Assembly: GCA_028023455.1 (NCBI GenBank)
Contig: JAQFVV010000012.1
Location: 7,416,499-7,480,498 of the forward strand
Direction of reading: 5' to 3'
Source of the DNA: Epiperipatus broadwayi
Taxonomy: Eukaryota; Onychophora; Udeonychophora; Euonychophora; Peripatidae
Length of the DNA: 64,000 nucleotides
Each line of letters begins with the position of its first letter. Position 1 is the stretch's first letter. Shown one piece after another: positions 23,490 to 36,660 of this stretch. The position numbers were made by a program, and so were the translations under genes. Below the pieces are notes generated by a model. The model was not told the DNA's origin. It ran no database searches and saw only the letters and a program-made list of their open reading frames with translations.

Positions 23490-25110
23490 AATTCAGAGAT
23501 GACAATTGGTTCCTCAAAACTCATTGAGGAAGAATATCATTATAAGGAGTAGTTATAATAGTTTCCTATGGGGAAAAATTTGGCTAGTTACTCCAACTAA
23601 AAATTACATTATAAGCTATGAACAAAGAACTCGACCTAATATATATATATATAATAATAATTTTAAAAAAGCCCTTAATGTACATTATACCCTTGTGTAA
23701 ATTGTGCTATGTGTATTATGCAAGTATGCACTTAAAATATGTAGACATGCATTATAATGCAGCCTAAGTCTATGTAAAAAAATCTTAGCTTAAAATTATT
23801 CTTTCCTGTGATCCATTCATAAATCATAATTGTCCAGCATTCTGAGTCATCAATTGCTCATTCTAATGCCCATCATTGTCTTCTAAATCCTTTGATGATT
23901 TTAATTTTTTGGTAAGAATGCATCAGATGTCGATGGCTGAGGATCTCTGAAGAAAAGTTTTAGAATGAATGGTTGATGTGCTTCTTGGATTTTCTTTTCA
24001 ATATGGGATGCTGTAATTTTATGATTTTGGAAAGTTTGAATGACCTAGGATGGTTTGAGCACTTTGTTATATTTTGCCTGTAAATGTAGATAAACCCATA
24101 GAAGAACAAATGTCATGATTTCCTTATCTTTCCAGTTGATGTTAAGAAATTTATTTTGATTTCCAAGCTTAGAGATTTTCTTGACTTTTTTCATGGTCTT
24201 ATTAGTTGTTCCCATGAATTTAATTAAAAATGTATGTAGCTATAAACTTTCAAATAGAATTACTAGAAAAATAAATGTTGTTAACTGTCCAAAAATATTG
24301 CAAAATGGATGTGAAAGAGAAGTAAACTAGTAGTTAACAAATTTTTGTTTTCTTCTGTACAACAAATTCATGTTGTGCTGGGAAAAAAATCCTCACTGAA
24401 GTTCTATTTTTTTAAATTTAGAATTAAATTTTTTTTTTTAATAACTTAATTGATCATAAAGACTTGTTATTTATTATTAGTGTAAGAGTAGCAAAATTAG
24501 TATACTATACATTATCAAAACCTAATCACAGTTAATCTAAAAAAAATTCTGATAGTATTAAAAAAGAAAAATAAGGGACTAATTAATTCTGTGTTGCATA
24601 TTGAAATCAATATTTAAGTATTTTTTTTTACAACAAGTACCATGCAGTTCTAAATAAACAGCACTTTATATATAAATACACTAACTGTGACTTTTTTTTT
24701 TGCCACAAGATATCGCATTTTATTAAGTATGATAGTCATTTTCTTGGAAATGACTTAAAAATGTTATAGTTTTCAGTACTTGTGAAGGCAGAGATATAAA
24801 CTGTTTATATAAATATTGAAGGTGTGAATCTTTTTCTGTTTTTTTTGTATTGCATTTTATCATACAAAATTTATTAACTGCATAGTTTATGCAATTTTGC
24901 TCACATTTTTTAAAACTAAAAATACATTAATAGTTTGATTCAACTGAATACTTTAGCTAATATTTACACTTTAGACAATTTAAAATTAAATATTAATAGT
25001 ATATGATCAAAATTTATTTTTACTTTTATGCTGAATAAAATTTCATTTTTTTTCCTTTGTAAATTTTTATATAATTGTAATAACACTTGCTATTCTGAAA
25101 TAAATTACAA
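23490..25110 (-). mobile_element. Tigger-like remnant, copy B
   Basis: This is paralogous to 11570-13100. Shared words in order include GACAATTGGTTCCTCA/GATAATTGGTCCTCA, TGCACTTAAAATATGTA, TTCTGAGTCAT, CATCATTGTCTTCTAAATCC and GATGATTTTAATTTTTTGG. It covers the transposase 3' part only. Reading frames are destroyed. Confidence 0.6.
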
Positions 25111-26042
25111 AATGTTTAAAATCAAGCTATTTTTAATGTAGATTTAGTAATTTTTGATTAAACTAAGTTCATTATTATGAAATTATATTTTTTTCAAAGT
25201 AACAGTAATGATAATTAAATTATAATACAATGATTGTAATTTTTGCCACAAGCAAAATACTGTTAGTAAAAATTTTAATTCATAAAAGTGAGTAGATCCA
25301 GTATACAGTTTTTTAACACATTTTAAAATTTAGTACTGTATTAATGTATTTGGTTGTTGTATGTCATTAAAATATGATTTTAATTATTTATTATACTAAG
25401 TAAAATAATTTTTTTTTGGTTTTGTAATTATTAATGACAAAAATCTTTACTTTGGATATATTCTTTATGAAGTACTGATTAATTTGCAAGGATATTGGAT
25501 GAAAATTAAATAAAATACTGTACTTTACATTTATTATTCATATTTTAAGTTTATAATCAAAATATTGTATGCAGCACTAAAATTGAATAGTGTATTGTGT
25601 ATTATGAATAAACTCTACTGTATAATATCAGCATGAAAGTCATTTTGCTTTTTGATGACATAGCATTAATAACTATCCTATGATATCATCAGTGTTAAAA
25701 AAAAATTTCAAAATTTTTTTTAAGATCGCTATAATGAATAACTGATTGTAAATCAAAATTTGGTAGATACAAATTGATATTTGCTATTGTCAATCCTCGC
25801 ATTAAAGTCAAGCACTAAGCGGGATATAGATGTATTTTTTTTTACAAATAAACTCTTTAAAGTTTGCAATGTAAGTGCTTTTTTAGCATATACAATTTAT
25901 ACATTTACTTTACCACCATTCTGCTTTTATTCCTCTCTTGCAATTGGAATAACTTTTGTAAATCTTCCTTTCTTCAGAAACCATTTTCACCAACAAATTT
26001 CTTCCTTTTCCCATATTCTTTATTTGACTTCTTGGAATTTTA
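25111..26042. other. AT-rich stretch
   Basis: No recognisable feature. The only longer reading frame reaching into it is antisense to the LINE that begins at 26043. Confidence 0.5.
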
Positions 26043-28383
26043 TTTCATCATCATCAACCATTATCAATCCACTGCAGGATGAAGGTCTCTCCAAGTTCAA
26101 TCCAGCTTCTCCGATCTTTAGCTTCTCTTCTCCACATCACCCTGCACACTTTCTTATTTCATCCATCCATCTCACATGTCTCTTTCTATGTCTTTTACAA
26201 TCTCTTGGAATCAAGTTTAAGGTTTCAATTGTCCATCTATTATCATCTCTTCTAGCAATATGTCCAGCCCAACTCCACTTCAGTCTTTTAATTTTTTGAA
26301 TGAGGTCAGTAACACCTGTTTGTTCTCTTACCTATATATTGCATTGTTGATCTCTTCTTGTTACACCTAACATGCATCTCTCCATACCCCTGTGAATGGT
26401 CTGAAGTTTCTATTAAATGTCCAAATATCAGATCCATAAGTAAGAACTGGTAAAACACATTTATTAAAAACCTTCTTTTTCATACACATAAGCATATTTC
26501 CTTTTAGTATCAAGTTATTTTTACCAAAAGCACTTCGACCAAGTTTAATTCTATGATTAATTTAATCCATTATGTTACTATCTGTGTTAATAATCTGACC
26601 AAGGTATTTGTAGCTGTTAACTTCTTCTAACTCATCATAATCAATCTTTATTTTCATATTTTGAGAAAATCCATTGAACATTACTTTAGTCTTTTTAAAG
26701 TTTATCTTTAGTCCTACTTTCATCTAATAACTCCTGCAATATTTCCTGCATCTCTAAAGCATTATTTACAAAAACAATTACATCATCTGCAAAATCTAAA
26801 TGACTTAAATAATCTCCATTTACTTTCACTTTTTTAGCTTCCCATTTTAATCCACAAAATACTTCTTACAGCACTGCTGTCGAAAGTTTTGGAAATATGG
26901 AATCACCCTGTCTTATATCCTTGTCAGTGTTGACTTTTGTAGTATCATTGTGTAATCTAATTATTGCTGATACATTTTTATAAATATTCTTTAAAATATG
27001 ACAATATCCTTGATGATCCAATGCTTTAATCATTGAAGTAATGTTTATTGAATCAAATGCCTTTTCATAATCTACAAATCCAAAGCATAATGGTAACTCA
27101 TAATCATTTGTTTTTTTTTATAAAATTTCTCAATACCTGGATATAAACTACTGTACTAAAACCACTTTTAAATCCAGCTTGTCCTCTTGGTTGGTGGAAA
27201 TCCAATGTTCTCTGTGGACAAGTTGTAATTATCTTGGTAAAAAATTTGTATAAAACTGATAAAAGGCTGATAGGTCTGTAATTTCTAATATTTTCTTTAT
27301 CACCTTTTTAAAACATTAATATTAATACTGCATTCTTCCAATCATCTGGTACATCTTTATCATTTAGACATTTGGTATAAAACTTTGCTAAAAAAAATTA
27401 TATATTTTACCGGCTTTTTTTAATATATCAATTATAATTCCATCATTACCTGGTGCTTTTCTTTCTTCATAAATTTAATTGCATGTCTCACTTCTTCATT
27501 TAAAATTCTGGGCAATCCGGAAGATATAATAGATATAGGAATTATTTATACTTTATTATTATATAATTCTTGATAGAAGTCTTCTACCCATTTCATGACG
27601 TCATCTTCTACCCATTTCATGACGACATCTCTTTTTTTAGTAATAATTCTGTTTTTTTTTTATTGCAGATATAAATTTTTTTACCAATACCAAAATATTG
27701 TTTACACTTTTGAGACTTTTAGTCTCTTCGACAACTTTTCTTGCTAGTTCACAGTTATACTTTCTTATATCATTTTCAACTCTTTTCCGCAACATTTTAC
27801 AGAAGTTGAGGTATTCAATCCTTTTTAATGCATCATTTTTGTATATCTTCATACTTCTTCTTTTCTTCATAAATTCTCTAGTTTCAGTAGAAATTTTATT
27901 GTTTAATTGCTTCTTTTTTCTATCAGCTAGCTTTGTTGCAGTTTTTAAAAGTGTATCAGTTATTTTCTTATTAATTTCATTCAAATCTGAATCATGTTCA
28001 AAATCTACTAATACTTGAAACCAATTCGTAAGTTCCAATTTAAATTCATTAGAATGTCTCTGAAGATTAGGAATATCAACTGTAAATATTGTTTTTCTTA
28101 ATAATTTTTGTCTCTCTAGTTTTGCATTAACACGTATCTTACATTTTATTAATTGATGATCACTTCCTGTGTTAAATTTATTAAGAACATTACAGTCTTG
28201 AAATATGTATTTTCTGTTAATCAAAATATAATCCAGTTCTGCTGTACCTTCATTTGGATGCTTCCATGTCCATTTCCTTTTAACATTTTTCTCAAAAAAA
28301 GAATTCATAATATAAAGTTTTTCTTTTTCTGCAAACTCTATGTCCTTTCTCATTTCTATTACCAAGTTAGAATCCAATTGTAG
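26043..28383 (-). mobile_element. RTE-type LINE, 5'-truncated
   Basis: The copy runs on the minus strand from about 28383 to the GAT-repeat 3' end (seen here as CATCATCATC) at about 26043. It retains the endonuclease C-terminal half, the linker and the whole RT region in broken frames. It is collinear and highly similar at nucleotide level to the copy at 47.7-50.7 kb. The 5' truncation is normal for target-primed reverse transcription. Confidence 0.9.
27637..28377 (-). pseudogene. LINE endonuclease C-terminal half plus linker
   Basis: A 246-codon frame. Residues about 40-80 contain TWKHPNEGTAELDYIL and GSDHQLI, the last two catalytic/structural motifs of the apurinic endonuclease (EEP) fold used by RTE LINEs. 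The rest is the basic linker leading to the RT (…KNDALKRIEYLNFCKMLRKRVENDIRKYN…). The Glu and GDFN motifs lie upstream of the truncation and are missing. At the point where the copy at 49.6 kb has a stop codon this one reads YLNFCK, showing the ancestral frame was open. Confidence 0.85.
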
Positions 28384-29429
28384 AAGAAAAACAATTCATC
28401 TAGTCAGATGTGATATTTTAGTTTTTGAAACTCATTGACTCTGAAACATCTGATCAATGAATTTATGTTGTATATTTGACACTTATGTATTTATTTAGTT
28501 TATTTATTTTCAGCACATTTTAATGTTATTGTAACAGCTTTGTTATCCAATTTAATCTTTATCTGTTTTGCGCATATGTTTTTGTTATAATAAAAGTACA
28601 ATAGAAAATTGAAAAGTGCAGAAAGGAAATAAAGATTTTATATTGCTAGTCGAGAGTGAAATTTAGAATTTTTATTCTAATTAACTGTGAATTGTCCAAG
28701 TATCTAAAACATAGTCACTGTATATTTCAGTAAATGGGCATTTAGATATTTTAGCTGGAAGTTAAATTCCAGACAGTAGGGATTAGTCAATTAATCTGTC
28801 TATATAATAAAAAATAAAGTAATCATATGGTTTTGCTTACATAAGCATGTGATATTTAACCTTTAAAATAATGGATTGAGCATAACAGTCACACTGTATT
28901 GATTAAACTGATATTATTTTTTTCACTTTTCTTGATTAGGAATTGATACATGAACTTTTAGTTTTTGATTCTGTCACTGTAGTAAATCATAAAGTGCTGA
29001 CTGTGCAGTAATAATAGAAAAAAAAAAAAATCTTATGCAACTTTTAGTAGTAATGAGGATGAGGGCTAAGTTTTAAAAGGATTTTTGGAAAAAATTGTCA
29101 TGCGAATGTTAATTATTACACATGTTAATTATTAGGAGCAATTGAAGTAATCTATTAGTCACTATAAATACTACCTTTTAAGTAAAATAAAGATAAACTG
29201 TATATTCAATGTTTCTGGGAGCATGGTATTTTCTCATTAATGAGACAAGTCATATTGATTCTCATATGAACAGTCCTGATTAATCTGGGCTCTTTATCCT
29301 CTAGCTAATAATAGTTAGAAAATCATTTCTATACTAATACTGGATGTTGACTATATGAAAGAAATTATTCTAAGCCTGCACATTTTGCTGAGACTCAAGT
29401 TATATGTTATGGGCATATTAAATATTATA
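28384..29429. other. AT-rich stretch
   Basis: No gene or element recognised. Confidence 0.5.
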
Positions 29430-29850
29430 GTCAAATTAAAAATATTGATGGGAACATAATGGATACTTTTTTTAAATGTAGAAAACATAATGGATGGAAT
29501 TAATCATAAAATCATATTTAGAAAGTGTTTTTATGGAAATAAGGTGTTTAAAAAGAGTGTTTTTTTTTTTTTTACTAATATTTACTTATGGATTCAAGAT
29601 TGAATTAAATTCTTAATAGGAAAGAAATTCTGAGTCTTATTACATATAGCATAGTTTGGAGAAGTATAAGTAAAAATTAAGAACGAGGTACTAAAGTGAA
29701 AATAAATGGGTGAAAAAGCAAATAGGTATATGAGAGAATTAAGAGAAGACAAATTGTTTAGAAACATTGGAATAAACTCAAAAGAAATCTTTATTCTGAA
29801 GTAGATAAATTATGATTGAAAAAATGGTGATTAGCAATCTCAATTATCGT
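29430..29850 (+). mobile_element. Old RTE LINE fragment (C-terminal part)
   Basis: Words matching the LINE consensus appear in order: CAAATTAAAAATATTGATGGGAAC (the QI-NIDGN segment), AACATAATGGATGGAATTAATCAT, CTTATGGATTCAAGA (compare YGSE), then TTCTTAATAGGAAAG. It is strongly decayed and older than its relatives. Confidence 0.6.
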
Positions 29851-30100
29851 ATTAGTAGATAGTCACAGTAGTAATTTTAAATTATTAGAGTGGATCTTAG
29901 AGTATAGCATGTTTTTAAAATATTTGTCTTTTTATTTCATCACACCCAAGGATAAGATCAGTATTTTAGTAGACAAAATTATCCTTAGGTTGTAATCAAA
30001 AAAGAAATAAAAAAGTTTAAGGGAAAATAAATACTTTTTTTTTGTCACAAATAAAGCATCTTAACACTCTACTACTAGAATTGTGAATCTTTTGAACTCT
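29851..30100. other. AT-rich spacer
   Basis: Nothing recognised. Confidence 0.4.
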
Positions 30101-30200
30101 GGATTGGTGGTCGAGAGGTCAGCAACAGCTGCTTTACAAGCAGTTGTCCCGGGTTAGCGGGTTCGCTTCCCGGCTGATGCTATGACACATGGGGGGGGGG
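30101..30200 (+). mobile_element. tRNA-derived SINE with G10 end
   Basis: GTGGTCGAGAGGTCAGC (box A-like) and GGTTCGCTTCCC (box B-like) are followed by GGCTGATGCTATGACACAT. It then ends in G10 (30191-30200) instead of the A-tail of its relatives. GGATTG at 30101 and 30199 may be a short target duplication, but this is not certain. Confidence 0.82.
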
Positions 30201-31549
30201 ATTGTCTACATTTAATTAATACAGTCTTTGTTTGATTCTTCATATTTTAAATTCTTCTAAGGTTGAAAGGTCATAGAAATTAGCATTTCTAATCAAGAAA
30301 TGTTGACTTATCAAAGGACTAACCATTTGTGTTTATTAAATAAAAATTTAATTTATATTGTATAATTTTTTAGTTGAAAGAAAAATTTAATGATTAGATA
30401 ATAAGTCGAAATTGTAACTCAACAATAACTTTTACATAACATTATTTTATTCTAGTTTATTTTAGCATCTTTTATTTTGATGTTTAGAACTAAAACATAC
30501 ACATATTACCATTTTAAGTGAAGAAATGTATATTTTTTATAATTGCTTTTTTATTTTATTTTACTGATTGCAGTAAGGTTTTTTATTTTTTATTTTGGTT
30601 ATTACGGCTTGTTTTATTAATTGTTTTAAAATAATTACAAGTTTACAGACTTACAACAATGTTATTTTCTAAGCATTCCTTCAAGCCATCTTATCTATAA
30701 TTTTATTATGTATCATTAGTTATCTATCAAAATGTTATTTTCTAAGTATCTCTTCTTCAAGCAATCTTCTCCATATTTCTTTTTTACTTTGACTTTTAAA
30801 TTCATATGATTACTTTCAACCTTAAAATCAGTTTGTCAACATTTTGTTTAATCTTCTTCAAATATCTTTTTTTTTTTTTGCGCAATCTATTTCCTTTGTT
30901 GTTTCTCCTATAAGAGTTTTATATTTTATAAAGTCCTAATTTAATTAGTTGTATATTTTCTATGAATCACCTCAGTGTAATCTCTTATTAGATTATATTC
31001 AAAGTGATTTGGCTCATCAGTGTTCTAACTCTTAGTTTTTTTAGTTCCTTACTTATTTATATTCTATTGCTGATTGTTAAATTTGTATCTTCAATCTTCA
31101 TTCATATCTTTGTTTATAAAATAATTGTATTCAATTCATTTGCACTTTTTAGCAACATGATTTATTCCCGATATTTAGCTTGAGATTTTTCCTTCTAATA
31201 TTCATTCTGTTATAAGCTTAGCCAATGTTTTTCACTTTTAAAATGGGACAGAAATAATTTTTTTTCTGATTTTTTTATTATCCATCTATCCTTTTTCTTC
31301 TATTTGTATTTTTTTTTTACTTTAAGAATGTATCAAATCTTTTTGATTTACTTTTTATATATAATGAAATTATTCATCTTGTCCATTTTTCTCAATGTTT
31401 TATTATTTTTAGTTTTTTCCTATCTTCTTTTTAAAAGCCTTTATTCATATTTAGTTCTATTTTATTTTATTTTATTTATTTATTGCTTTTCTAATAATCT
31501 GAATTTTAATCCCTATAAATATTTTTTGTTTGTTTGTGGTTTTTTTACT
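30201..31549. other. T-rich stretch; possible lysine-rich LINE linker on the minus strand
   Basis: The plus strand is T-rich. Read on the minus strand, 30740-31100 gives broken lysine/arginine-rich segments (IGETTKEID, KKKRYLKKIKQNVDKL) that could be an old LINE linker. Similar composition arises by chance in A-rich DNA, so I do not call an element. Confidence 0.35.
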
Positions 31550-32200
31550 CAAGTTTAGCTATCGCAAATGATAAATTAATAAGGAAATTCAAAAGATGGA
31601 GCTTAGAGTCCAAATATCTGGATTATTTAATCAAAATCAATGTAAATGCATTACCTACTAATGAATTTTTAGATAATAAAAGAGGGTACTCAAAAATTGA
31701 CTCAACCTGCACGATTTGCAAAAAAAAGATGAAACCATCAACCATTTCAGATTCAGATGTAATCAGCTAATGCAACTTAAAAATACACTAATGAGTCAGA
31801 TCAAGGCAAATCAATCTAAATTATTTAATTTGAAAGAATGTATCAGGAAAGGATCATACCCAGAAATTAGACTCTCATTAATTCTTGATCATCTATTGTG
31901 ATTACTATATGTAAGCTAGTATTTAATCATCAAAATTTTAATCTTATTAACTTCATGCAGAACAATCTAAAGAAAACAAGAACAAGAGATAACCTGATAA
32001 CCCCTGAGGTTATTTTTACCATGACTTGGGACATGCTGGATTTATCCTCTCCATGGCCCAACCAATAAATAGCAGGATGCTCCGAAAAAGAGAAAACAGA
32101 AGAGTAATTAACTCAAATTCGGGAAAACCAAATGAAGGAATGAGAAAACACTTTGAACAAAATATATACCAAATAAACTTTAATGTAATAATGTAATCTT
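31550..32200 (+). pseudogene. C-terminal zinc-finger end and 3' UTR of a different LINE
   Basis: The frame 31534-31770 reads …NALPTNEFLDNKRGYSKIDSTCTICKK. After a one-base slip in an A8 run at 31720 it continues DETINHFRFRC…LKNTLMSQI…SYPEIRLSLILDHLL to 31901. This is the CCHC knuckle (C-x2-C…H-x4-C) found after the RT or RNase H domain of several LINE clades, as in LPTR..L…..CP.C….E...H....C. A 3' UTR ends in TAATGTAATAATGTAATC near 32190. It is unrelated to the RTE family elsewhere in the window. Confidence 0.7.
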
Positions 32201-34554
32201 TAATAAATTATTTTGGAAACTAAAAAAGTTTGATTATTATAATAATGATTTCAATTGCTGTGAAATAGTATTTTATTACTAAAGAGCATAAATAAGCATA
32301 GCATTCATTGCTATTTCATATTTTACCTTTTCCATAACTTAAAGCAGTAATAGACTATCAGACTCTGCGTATAAGATCTTCAGATTGATTTCAGATCTGG
32401 CAGTCAAAGTTTTTATGAACTCCCAAACAATAAAGCCATTCCCTTATATTTTATTTTTAATATAAATTAAAACAAGGGATATTTCAGTTAACTACACATA
32501 TCTATTTTTAATTGTAGACTGTAAAGGATTTTTATGATTTGTATATACATAGAGAATAAGAAAGGCTGGAATAAATTATTTTGCTGAATAACATACAATA
32601 ACCTCAACTATCTTTCAATAGAGAATTGTATATATATATATACATGCTCATTAGCTCATTGTTTACTCTTTATATACTTTTCTCTATTTGATCATGTATT
32701 TATTTTTGCAGTTTTAAATATTACTTACCCTATTTCTCAGATTATTTTAATATTATTATTATCTGTAATTTAAATTTTCATATTTTTATACATCTTTTTT
32801 CTTAATTCTTTTTATTATCTTTCACATCTATTTTCTTTTTATTATTATTATAAATTTTTATATGCAATCAAATCAGTTCATTAAAAGTAGGTTTTAGATA
32901 ATGATCTTAGAGTAGGACAAAATTTTGTAATTATTTACAATAATCTAATTATGACTATAATTTCCTGCTATAGTAAGAAATTTCCTTCTCCTTTTTGTAT
33001 CCTAATTAAGCTGATCAGTTACTCTGCTTTTCCAGTCTTACATCCCAGGCTGTTGTTAAAGTCATTTAATTCTCTTCAAGTTATATTATTCTCAAGAAAA
33101 TAATTTCAAAACATTGTTATCACAATTTCTGGTCAAACTTTAATGACTGTGTGTACTGTAGGAGATATTTACTGTGAAGCAAAATTGTTGGATAAATGCA
33201 TCTGCCAAATTAGAAATATTTAAGATTTTGGCTTCTAGTGAAAGATTCCAGAGGAGAATAATACTAGATTGCTCCTAGGGCATATTTCATATCACTTTTA
33301 TTTAGTAATTTAGGCGAAGATCAAAGGTTGTGATAGTAAGATGAAAATTGCCTTCACTATTAGCAGTTTTCAAGTTTTTAAGCATAGCTATTGTTTTTAT
33401 TAAATATAATTTTAAAAAGTTTTTTTTAAAAAAAAGTTGAGAACATTGATAATATTAACATGTATTAAATCATAGTTATTTATTCAAATTTAATGAATTT
33501 AAATTTAAGACTAATAATCATAAATATACCAGTTATGTACACACAGTTTTTATATTTAATGTTATTTCAGATTTGATATTTATTGAGAAAGGAAATTCTT
33601 TATTAATTGTTTTATATTTTAAAATTCTGGAAATATTAACTTTAAGATGAGTGATTTTGTTAATGAACCTGGAAACAGTTGATTATGTTGCATAAACTTA
33701 CTGTACATGGACCATTGTTGACATCCATAGACATTTAGCAGGTGTTGAAGATACTATTGTTTTAATTTTTTTATTATTTAGAAAGTTTTAATATATTTAA
33801 TATAGAGATTAAGAATGCAATTTTATTAACTGCTTGTAAAAATATAAACTTCCTATCATATGTAAATATAAAGTCAAAAAAAAAAAATCTAAAAATATGC
33901 TTATATTTATGATCACTCAGTGATGATGATTCAGTTGCAATTTTGCTAACATTTTATGTCTATTTAATCATTTTATTTATTTATTTTGTTGTATCTAGTT
34001 TGTTACTTCGCCATAATATTGTCACCCCCCCCTCTTTGAATGAGATTTATTAACCCTAGGAATTTTGATGGATTTTAAAGTTAAATGTGAAACAATGGCA
34101 TAATCCACAATATTGATTCAGAGTTCACTCTTAAAATATTGAATATAAGTTAAATATAGTAGTTTCACAATTTATTGCTGTTTTTTTTTTTTAAACACTA
34201 ATACATTTGTAAAACTTTTTTTATAAAAGTATGTTTTTTAGCTCTAGTATTGTATCACTTGACAAGATGTGATTGTATGTGCTTAGGTAATTTGCCTTAT
34301 TAATTAATGTCTGAAATCAAACCAAGTAATTAGTCTAGAGTATTACAATTAAGTAATAAAGCTTAATTATTGTTAGTACTACTTTGCCATTGCTTGCTAT
34401 TTCTATCTAATTTAATCCTATCATTTTAATTTTAGAACTAGATTATATCCTGAAGATCATAATTATGGTTATATCAGCATGATTAATAAGTAGCATTTTT
34501 ATTCACCATGATATTTTTTAAAAAGCTGAGCTTTATATATATATATTTGCTATA
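32201..34554. other. AT-rich stretch, nothing recognised
   Basis: No coding motif, SINE head or clear terminal repeats. It includes (TA)n at 32628-32642 and a C8 run at 34025-34032. Confidence 0.5.
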
Positions 34555-34815
34555 TGTACATACACAAATTCATTAGTCACTTTTTGCAATGCAATCAAAA
34601 ATTAAAATTTTTTATTCCTTAATATTTTTTTTTACAGTTTCAACTGACCTGCAGATTTCATCAGAGTTATAATATTCAAATATATATGACCCCAAAATTT
34701 GTACACATTTATTCAGTTGAAATTTAAAAAAAAAATATCAAGAAATAAATGTTTTAAATTTTTATTTGATTGCATTGTAAAAAGTGATTAATGAAGGTGT
34801 ACAAATGGTATTATC
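34555..34815 (-). mobile_element. Snap-back Penelope terminus with hammerhead core
   Basis: TGTACATACACAAATTCATT…CACTTTTTGCAATGCAATCA (34555-34600) pairs with TTGATTGCATTGTAAAAAGTG…AATGAAGGTGTACA (34767-34804, read as the inverted partner). In the left half, on the minus strand, is CTCTGATGA, an imperfect five-pair stem, then GAAACTGTA (about 34630-34675). Both core strings are intact; stem I is poor. No coding sequence. Confidence 0.65.
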
Positions 34816-35627
34816 ATTTCAAATGGTCAAGTTTCAAAAACTTAAATATCTTCCTATAAGGAAGAAAAACTTAGTTTGATGTGTTAAATAAATTTTTTAT
34901 TTATTTTTAAATTATCTATTTCAATTTTATTTAAAATTGATTATTATTTTAAATGGTTTTTATATAGATATATATAATTCAATGCATAAAATAGTAAGTG
35001 GATACAAATACATATTTACATATATATAAAAGTGATACATTGGAAAAAAAAAATCAAATACGCAGTAATTTATATATATGCATTTTTTTTTCCAAAATGA
35101 AATTTTATTTATAATTAAGAAAAGAAAAGATCTTTTGTGAGTTATGTAAATATTTTAAGTTCTCTGCTTGAAGGAAAAGTATAGGTAACTAGCAATATGA
35201 TAATTGTGACTATTACTTGGCCATTCGTCAAACATTATTTATTCTACTTAAACTTTTAAAATATTTTTTTTTATTCATATTTAAATAGCTTTCAGTTTTT
35301 TAAAAATACAATTAATAAAATTGCTTTTAGTATTATTATGTAAAAAAAACTTAAAATAGTATCATACAATGTAAATAATCTTGTTCACCTAGAAAAAATT
35401 GGCTTTTTCTACAAAATGTTATATGAAGGATTTGCCACTGACATATATATTTGTATATGTGTGTGTGAATATATAATCTTTACCAAAAAATTATCATATA
35501 TTGTAAAATTCTGAGAGTACTTTTTTTTTCCTAATAAAATTTTATAAAAATATATGTAAAAATGTTATAAATAAATTTATGTAAAAAACACACATAAAAA
35601 AACAAATCAGTAGTATGATAAAGCAAT
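34816..35627. other. AT-rich stretch
   Basis: Nothing recognised. Confidence 0.5.
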
Positions 35628-35849
35628 TTGGTTGGGGAAATAGAGGATTTTTATATGGATGTACAAAGGGCTTTTGATCAGATAAAATATTTTAAAATTG
35701 TCATGGGAGACTTTAATGGTACAATTGATAAACAATTGAAAGGTGGAATTGCTGTAGGTAAATTTGGTTATGGTAATAGAAATGAGAGAGGACATAGACT
35801 TGTGGAGTTTGTAGAAAAAGAAAAATTTTATATTATGAATTCTTTTATT

Positions 35850-35947
35850 GAGAAAAGAGAAGTCACCGCATCCGCCTTGCAAGCAAGTAGTTGGTTGCAG
35901 ACGGTTGTTGGTTCGCGTCTCAGCTGATGCTATGACATATGAGAAAA
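35850..35947 (+). mobile_element. SINE inserted in the LINE endonuclease
   Basis: A 5'-shortened SINE at 35857-35940 keeps the box B-like GGTTCGCGTCTC and the family 3' motif AGCTGATGCTATGACATAT. GAGAAAA flanks it at 35850-35856 and 35941-35947. In the uninterrupted LINE copies this sequence occurs once, in TTTTTTGAGAAAAATGTT. The insertion is therefore precisely mapped by comparison. Confidence 0.88.
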
Positions 35948-36660
35948 AAAATGTTAAAAAGAAGTGGACATGGAAGAATTCAAATGAATGTAGAGCAGAA
36001 TTGGATTATATTTTGACTAATAGAAAATATGTACTTCAAGATTTAATGTTCTTAATAAATTTAACACAGGAAGTGATCATTGATTAGTAAAAAGGAAGAT
36101 GCATGTTAATGCAAAACTGGAAAGACAAAAATTAGTAAAAAAAACAACAACATTCACAGTTGATATTCCTAATCTTCAGAAACATTCTGAATTCATATTA
36201 GAACTGGCATATCATTTTCAAATATTAATAGATTTTGAATATGATTCAGATTTGAATGAAATCAATTAGACAGATAATTAATACACTTTTAAAAACTGTA
36301 ACAAAGATAGCTGGTACAAAAAAAGCAGCAATTGACAATACATTTTTTCCAAGATAATTTATGAAGAAAAGAAGGAATATGAAAATATATAAAAATGATG
36401 CATTAAGAAGGATTGAATATCTCAAATTTTATAAAATGGTGTGAAAAAGAGTTGATGATGATATAAGAAAGTATAATTGTGAACTAGCAACAAAAGTTGT
36501 AGTAAGAGAATAAAAGTCTCAAGAGTGTAAAACAACATTTTGGTATTGGTATTTATCATTAAATAAGTGTAGAAGAGTGCTATCAAAAATTATATAGGTA
36601 TGAAACTTATTTTTGCAATTGGAAAAAAAATAGAACTATTAACTAAAAACAGATGACATT

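Noticed and set aside
25781-26299. 172-codon plus-strand reading frame
   Set aside because: Its 3' half is antisense to the RTE LINE C-terminus (26043 onward); the rest is low-complexity. Not a gene.
30107-30180. tRNA gene
   Set aside because: Box A- and B-like motifs are present, but the ends do not form an acceptor stem, the same head recurs with a common 3' motif, and copies have target duplications. These are SINEs.
30740-31100. Lysine-rich minus-strand segments as a LINE linker
   Set aside because: The composition is expected from A-rich DNA and no RT or endonuclease motif adjoins.
31304-31558. 84-codon hydrophobic frame
   Set aside because: A poly-T tract read as Phe/Leu; no start context, motif or element support.
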